A stretch of 64,000 bases of DNA from Microvirga sp. (GTDB taxonomy: Bacteria; Pseudomonadota; Alphaproteobacteria; Rhizobiales; Beijerinckiaceae). The position numbers were made by a program, and so were the translations under genes. The stretch lies in contig JAKOMT010000007.1 of the NCBI GenBank assembly GCA_022241475.1, forward strand, positions 62,001-126,000, written 5' to 3'. The stretch's first letter is position 1. Every line of letters begins with the position of its first letter. Positions 59,404 to 64,000 of this stretch are shown piece after piece. Under the pieces are notes generated by a model, which saw only the letters and a list, made by a program, of their open reading frames with translations, had not been told where the DNA came from and searched no databases.

Positions 59404-61416
59404 ATGGCGGCGTTGAATCGCTTTCTCGCGGAATGCGCGAAGCGCCAGGATCTGGTGTTCGCGTTCTTTTTCGTTCTCATCGTCGCAATGCTGGTGCTGC
59501 CTCTGCCGACCTGGCTGATCGACGCGCTGCTGGCGTTCAATCTGACTATTTCCCTCGTGGTGCTGATCTCGACGACCTATCTCCGGTCGCCGCTCGAAAT
59601 GTCGTCCTTTCCCTCGATCATTCTCCTGACGAGCATCATGCGCGTCGCGCTGTCGGTCGCGACGACGCGCCTGATCCTGGCGACGGGAGATCCCGGCGCG
59701 CTGATCGTCGCCTTCGGCGAATTCGTCATCAGCGGCAATCTCGTGGTCGGCCTCGTGATCTTTCTGATCATCGCCGTCGTGCAGTTCATGGTCGTCACGA
59801 AGGGCGCCGAGCGCATTTCGGAAGTCTCCGCGCGCTTCACCCTGGACGCCCTGCCCGGCAAGCAGATGTCGATCGACAACGACGTGCGCGCCGGGGACAT
59901 CACCGCCGAAGAGGCGCGCGAGAAGCGCCAGACGCTGCAGCTCGAGATGCAGTTCCACGGCGCCATGGACGGCGCCATGCGCTTCGTGAAGGGCGACGCG
60001 ATAGCGGGCCTCATCATCGTCTTCATCAACCTCGTGGGCGGCATGACCATCGGCATGGTCCAGCGCGGCCTCTCGGCGGGAGAAGCGGGCCGGCTTTATG
60101 TGCTGCTCTCCGTCGGCGACGGGCTGATCGCGCAGATCCCCGCCATGTTCATCGCGCTCGCCGCCGGAACGATCGTGACGCGCGTGACGACCGACAAGAG
60201 CTCCAATCTCGGTCGCGACATCACCCGTCAGATCGGCGCCGACCCGAAGGCGCTCGGCGTCGGCGGCGTGGTCGCGCTCGCGATGGGGTTCATTCCGGGC
60301 TTTCCGACGGTCGTCTTCTTTATACTGGGCGGGTTGCTGTGCGCCGGCGCCTGGGCGATGACCCGCGCCGCCGGACGCGCGAGCCGCGGCGAGACGGCGG
60401 CGGGCGCGGCCCCCGCGCCGTCGCCGGCGACGGGCGATAGCGACTCGCCGGTCGAGCAGATCGATCCCATGATGGCCGGCCCGGAAGAGCCGCTGCCGCT
60501 GCGCCCGGCGCAACCCGGCGACATCATGGTCGTGAGCGGCGAACCCGCGACGCTCGAGAAGCTGCGGCCCGACGAGGCCTACGATCATGTCGACCGCACG
60601 AAGGAAGCGTTCCTGCGCCGCATGGGCTTCTCGGCGCCGCCCGTCGGCTTTCGCTATGATCCCGGCCTCAGGCCCGGCGAATTCGTGATCGAGATCGACG
60701 ACGTGCCGACCCATCGGTTCCTGATCGAGGGAATCGATCCCGACGGCCCGCTCACCGACGCGCAGGCTCGCGATTACGCGCAGCGCATCGCCGCGATCAG
60801 GCTCCGGCACGCATACGCGCTGTTCGGCGTGCCGGAAGCCGGCCAATGGCTCGAGGACATCAAGCCGAGCTGCGGGCGACTCGCCGTCGATATTCAGCAG
60901 CTGATGCCCTTCATGACATTGGTCGAGACCCTGCGCCGGCTCCTCGACGACGGCGTGGGCCTCAATCCGCCGCGCCTTGTGCTCGAAGGGCTCGTTCAGG
61001 CCTCGCAACGCTCGCAGGACCCCGAAATGGCGGCCGAGATCGTCCGCTCTTTCCTGCAGCGGCAGATTTCCCACGCCGCCGCCGACGGCTCGGGCCTCAT
61101 CAACGCGCTGGTGCTCGATCCAGAGATTGAGACCGTGCTCCGCCAGACGACCGCGCCGGACCAGCGCGGCCCTGCGATTCGCGCGGCGGACGAAACCGTG
61201 CAGGCGTTCGTCGCGCAGGCCCGCGACGCGACGATCCGGAACGCTGAAGAATATGGCGCCGTCGTCTTCCTCGCCGCCTCCGACCTGCGTCGCCCGCTGC
61301 GACGGCTCCTCAAACAGAATGAGGTGAGCGTGCAGGTGCTGGCCTTCGCGGATATCGCACCGGGATTCGAAGTGCGCACCATCGAGGTCGTCAGCCCGGC
61401 CGCGCGGGCGGCGTGA
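59404..61416 (+). CDS. sctV: type III secretion export gate protein SctV
   Basis: 670-residue member of the FHIPEP family (SctV/FlhA). An eight-helix membrane part carries the conserved SFPSIILLTSIMRVALSVATTRLIL and MDGAMRFVKGDAIAGL; the cytoplasmic part from about residue 330 forms the nonameric ring that sorts substrates. Adjacent RhcC1 and SctD genes, and no flagellar genes, favour SctV over FlhA. The ATG at 59404 is chosen; a TTG at 59383 is in frame. The other export genes (SctR,S,T,U,N,J,Q) are not in the window. Confidence 0.92.
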   Translation: MAALNRFLAECAKRQDLVFAFFFVLIVAMLVLPLPTWLIDALLAFNLTISLVVLISTTYLRSPLEMSSFPSIILLTSIMRVALSVATTRLILATGDPGALIVAFGEFVISGNLVVGLVIFLIIAVVQFMVVTKGAERISEVSARFTLDALPGKQMSIDNDVRAGDITAEEAREKRQTLQLEMQFHGAMDGAMRFVKGDAIAGLIIVFINLVGGMTIGMVQRGLSAGEAGRLYVLLSVGDGLIAQIPAMFIALAAGTIVTRVTTDKSSNLGRDITRQIGADPKALGVGGVVALAMGFIPGFPTVVFFILGGLLCAGAWAMTRAAGRASRGETAAGAAPAPSPATGDSDSPVEQIDPMMAGPEEPLPLRPAQPGDIMVVSGEPATLEKLRPDEAYDHVDRTKEAFLRRMGFSAPPVGFRYDPGLRPGEFVIEIDDVPTHRFLIEGIDPDGPLTDAQARDYAQRIAAIRLRHAYALFGVPEAGQWLEDIKPSCGRLAVDIQQLMPFMTLVETLRRLLDDGVGLNPPRLVLEGLVQASQRSQDPEMAAEIVRSFLQRQISHAAADGSGLINALVLDPEIETVLRQTTAPDQRGPAIRAADETVQAFVAQARDATIRNAEEYGAVVFLAASDLRRPLRRLLKQNEVSVQVLAFADIAPGFEVRTIEVVSPAARAA

Positions 61417-61779
61417 TTCGTCGAATTCCGACGAAAAAGTCACTGTTTTGGACGGGAAGGGCGCGCGCCGCCCGCCGCGACGCGCCGCGGCGCGGCCGCA
61501 TCGGCCCGAAAAAGCGGGATCGCCCTCGATTTCGTTGCGTTTGTGCAACAGCGACCTGAAAAGGCCGCAAGCGGGCCGTTCGGGGGCGATCGTTAAGTTG
61601 ATCCGAAAAGCGTCATGGCTATGGTGATTTTGCGACGGGGGGTCCCCGGTCGCAGCCTTCGTCGGACTTTCGATGGATCGGAGCCGGCGCAGGTGAATCG
61701 GGGAAAAGGGACGCAGACGAGCCTGACGGTTCCGAAGCACAACGCCCGCCCCTGGGTCTCGAAACTTTGGAGGTCAGTT
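61417..61779. promoter_or_regulatory. intergenic region sctV / porin
   Basis: 363 bases without a convincing gene. A frame open from 61615 merges into the porin but is only upstream extension. TTGATC at 61598 with TATGGT 16 bases later is a plausible porin promoter. No terminator for sctV is obvious. Confidence 0.4.
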
Positions 61780-63126
61780 ATGAAGCTCGCCAAGAGCCTT
61801 CTTCTCGGATCCGCCGCCGGCCTCGCCGCGGTTGTGTCCGCTCAAGCCGCCGATCTGCCCGTCCGCAAGGCTGCCCCGGTCGATTACGTCCGCGTCTGCT
61901 CTGCTTACGGCACCGGCTTCTTCTACATCCCCGGCACCGAAACCTGCCTTCGCGTCACGGGCTACGTCCGTTACGAGTCGCGCTTCAGCGATCTCGGCCG
62001 TGGCACCAACCGCACCGTGGGCACCACGATTGTCGCTAACGACACGATCGTTGGCGCTCAACAGGTCGCTCGCGGCGGCGCCTATTCGCAGTTCGCCCGC
62101 GGCGCCGTCCGCCTCGACGCCCGCACGGCGACCGAGTACGGCCTGCTTCGCGCTTACATCTCGGGTCACTTCAATGGCGTCGCCGGCGCTAACGGCGCGG
62201 CCATCGAGTACGCCTACATCCAGTTCGGCGGCCTCACCGCTGGTCAGATCCCGTCCTTCTTCCGTCCGTTCGGCAACCCGGCCTTCAACGGCGGCGGCTG
62301 GCTCGCGGAAGACGCTCAGCCGTTGATCGCCTACACGGCGTCCTTCGGCGCCTTCTCGGCCACGATCGCCGCTGAGACGCCGAACTCGGTTGACAACCTC
62401 GCCAACGCGACGGCTTTCCAGGGCGGCGCAATTCGCGGACGCGTTGCCGGCAACATGCCGGACATCGTCGCGGCTCTCGCCTACCGCGGCGCTGGCTTCT
62501 CCGTTCACCTGAACGGCGCGCTGCACGAGATCCGTTCGACCAACCGCTTCGGCGCCAACAACGAGTTCGTCGACACGAAGTACGGCTTCGCGATCCTCGC
62601 CGGTCTCGGCGTCGATCTGCCGATGATCGGTTCGGGCACCAGCTTCCAGATCCAGGGTGTCTACGCTGACGGCGCGACGGCTTACGCCTCGATCGCCCAG
62701 GCGAACCGCCGCTTCTCGATCAACGCTGCCGACGCCTACGTCAACGCCGCCGGCGGCGTGAGCACCGCGACGGCTTGGGCGATCAATGCGCGCCTGAACC
62801 ACGCCTGGACCCCGCAGGTCAGCCAGGTCGTTTACGGCACGTACGGCCAGTACGAGGCTCCCGGCGTCGTTCGCCGCACCTTCCCGGTCGGCACGACGGT
62901 GTTCAACGTTCAGAACGATCCCGGTGAGTTCACCAACTGGACCCTCGGCACCGTCGTCAGCTGGTCGCCTGTCGCCGGCTTCGCGATCTCGGGTGACGTG
63001 AACTACGCCCGCACCACGGCCGAGCGTCAGATCCTGATCGGTGGCACGGCTGGCGCCCCCGGCGCGGTCTACGCCAAGGACAACGATCGTTGGACCGCCA
63101 CGCTGCGCATCCAGCGCGATTTCTGA
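61780..63126 (+). CDS. porin (alphaproteobacterial Porin_2 family)
   Basis: 448-residue general porin. Signal peptide MKLAKSLLLGSAAGLAAVVSAQA, cleaved before ADLPVRKAAPVDYVRVC; then the family-typical GTGFFYIPGTETCLRVTGYVRYE with a conserved Cys pair, and a C-terminal strand ending LRIQRDF with the BAM-recognised Phe. It forms a sixteen-stranded trimeric channel in relatives. GGAGG lies seven bases before the ATG, which settles the start against the longer frame. Confidence 0.95.
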   Translation: MKLAKSLLLGSAAGLAAVVSAQAADLPVRKAAPVDYVRVCSAYGTGFFYIPGTETCLRVTGYVRYESRFSDLGRGTNRTVGTTIVANDTIVGAQQVARGGAYSQFARGAVRLDARTATEYGLLRAYISGHFNGVAGANGAAIEYAYIQFGGLTAGQIPSFFRPFGNPAFNGGGWLAEDAQPLIAYTASFGAFSATIAAETPNSVDNLANATAFQGGAIRGRVAGNMPDIVAALAYRGAGFSVHLNGALHEIRSTNRFGANNEFVDTKYGFAILAGLGVDLPMIGSGTSFQIQGVYADGATAYASIAQANRRFSINAADAYVNAAGGVSTATAWAINARLNHAWTPQVSQVVYGTYGQYEAPGVVRRTFPVGTTVFNVQNDPGEFTNWTLGTVVSWSPVAGFAISGDVNYARTTAERQILIGGTAGAPGAVYAKDNDRWTATLRIQRDF

Positions 63127-63151
63127 TCGGTTCATCCCGATCGGTTCAGGG

Positions 63152-63177
63152 AAGCCCCGGCTCACGCCGGGGCTTTT
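63152..63177 (+). terminator. intrinsic terminator of the porin gene
   Basis: A 9-bp perfect stem (AAGCCCCGG / CCGGGGCTT) with a 6-base loop and a short T-run, 25 bases after the stop. Confidence 0.88.
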
Positions 63178-63279
63178 CCTGTTTCACGCCCTCATTTGGT
63201 CACGCTCGACCGGCACATCCCTCGTCAGACAGCCGCGCATGACGTCGCGTCCAGACGCAGGAGAAGTCCGATTCGGATA

Positions 63280-64000
63280 TTGACCGCCATCGCGATCCTC
63301 ATCGCCGGAGTCGGAGCTGCGTCTCTGGTGTTTCTGGGAGCGCAATCGCTCGACCAGCGCGTCGTCGACGTTCCGGCCCCCGCGTCCGAACGAACGGCGG
63401 CGATGACGTTTCCGCCGGAACCGGAACGGACCATCGTCACCGGGTCGCTCCCCGAACCGAAAATCGAAGCCGCCCTCCCCACGGAGCCGGGGCCCATCCT
63501 GTCCCTCTCCCGCTCGGGCGACTCGATCCTCATCAATGGGGCGGTCGGTGATCTGTCCGCCCTCGACGATTTCCGCGCCGCCGCGCGCGAAGCCTTCCCC
63601 ACGGCCGGCGTCGAGGCGAACCTGCGTGGCGATCCCGCGCTCGACGGGGATATCGCGCAAGCGGGCCTCGCGGCGGTCGCGGCTCTCGCCCGGCTCGCGG
63701 AAGGCGAAGCGCGCATCGAGGACGGCGTTCTCGCCGTCGAGGGACGATCGCTCTACCCGCAGACGCAGGAAGCCGTGCGCGATCGCGTCGCGTCGCTGGC
63801 GCCGGCCGGCTGGCGGGTCGAACTCGCGGTCGACGAACCCGACGTCGAGCCCGCCCCCGAACCCGTGACGGCGGCCGCGCCGCAGCCCGTCGCTCAGCCT
63901 GCCGAGACGGACCCTTCGAGGGCGGAATGCGAAAGCCGATTGGCCGCCGCTCTCACGGACGACCCCATCGCCTTCGCCGTCGCCTCCTCGGACCTCGACG
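63280..64000 (+). CDS. BON-like membrane-anchored protein, 5' part (runs off the window)
   Basis: An open frame continues to the window end. A basic leader (RRRRSPIRI) and one hydrophobic helix (LTAIAILIAGVGAASLVFLGA) suggest an inner-membrane anchor; after a Pro-rich linker come two similar stretches (about residues 66-130 and 131 on: SILINGAVGDLSALDDF, VLAVEGRSLYPQTQEAV) that look like BON modules, then another Pro-rich linker. Relatives often end in an OmpA domain, outside the window. Start uncertain: TTG 63280, or the in-frame TTG at 63196. Confidence 0.65.
   Translation, partial: MTAIAILIAGVGAASLVFLGAQSLDQRVVDVPAPASERTAAMTFPPEPERTIVTGSLPEPKIEAALPTEPGPILSLSRSGDSILINGAVGDLSALDDFRAAAREAFPTAGVEANLRGDPALDGDIAQAGLAAVAALARLAEGEARIEDGVLAVEGRSLYPQTQEAVRDRVASLAPAGWRVELAVDEPDVEPAPEPVTAAAPQPVAQPAETDPSRAECESRLAAALTDDPIAFAVASSDLD

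Noticed and set aside
59404..61416. FlhA of a flagellar export gate
   Set aside because: Neighbours are RhcC1-like and SctD genes; no flagellar gene is in the window.
61615..61779. Upstream extension of the porin
   Set aside because: Adds residues before a clear signal peptide; GGAGG is placed for the ATG at 61780.

Overview
The window is G+C-rich, tightly packed bacterial chromosome that reads as a Hyphomicrobiales-type (Rhizobiales) alphaproteobacterium. The grounds are two outer-membrane proteins of alphaproteobacterial type (Omp25-like and Porin_2-like), the gene orders fabD-fabG-acpP-fabF-mltG and glyA-nrdR-ribD-ribE, and a cox carbon-monoxide dehydrogenase cluster in the Oligotropha order. 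I cannot name the genus. I found no rRNA, tRNA, insertion sequence, prophage or CRISPR array. The aceA gene (left edge) and a BON-like membrane protein (right edge) are cut by the window.

Layout. 1-7.4 kb: end of isocitrate lyase with a small partner ORF, a five-gene Liv-type branched-chain amino acid ABC transporter, then a PrlF-YhaV toxin-antitoxin pair. 7.4-16 kb (minus strand): coxC-coxM-coxS-coxL-coxD-coxE-coxF-coxG, an aerobic Mo/Cu CO dehydrogenase (form I by its AYRCSFR loop) with its maturation genes and a membrane MHYT-LytTR regulator. 16-30.6 kb: stress, repair and envelope genes (UspA, glycerol kinase, AraC-MGMT fusion, OsmC, peroxiredoxin, DUF2339 protein, phosphatase, Omp25-like protein, excalibur protein, HD hydrolase, Tag, MipA, YgfZ) and dihydroorotase. 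30.6-35.8 kb: fatty-acid synthesis genes plus mltG. 36.1-40.5 kb: an RND efflux adaptor and pump, followed by a short 15-bp tandem repeat. 40.6-45.4 kb: LOG-family protein, pyrD, DUF952, an S24 repressor-like regulator, a NarL-type response regulator and an EAL protein. 45.4-51.7 kb: a likely six-gene operon glyA-nrdR-ribD-ribE-exonuclease-ligase. 51.8-56.1 kb: ureF/ureE (UreE with a very His-rich tail), guaB and an M20 peptidase. 56.3-61.4 kb: part of a type III secretion system, consisting of an RhcC1-like secretin N-half, SctD and SctV, divergent from three small unrecognised genes. 61.8-64 kb: a porin and the start of a BON-like protein.

The part most likely to be undescribed is 56.3-61.4 kb. 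Two of the small proteins (89 and 96 aa) are clear ungapped paralogues of each other, the third shares only the C-terminal aromatic-Arg-small ending, and all are polar and cysteine-free. They face the type III genes across an A+T-rich divergent promoter region. I propose them as secreted needle, rod or filament components of this system; this is inference, not recognition. Other points of interest are a perfect 24-bp palindrome between coxL and coxD, a palindrome that overlaps the upstream ATG of the prlF antitoxin, and operator-like inverted repeats before osmC and the S24 regulator.
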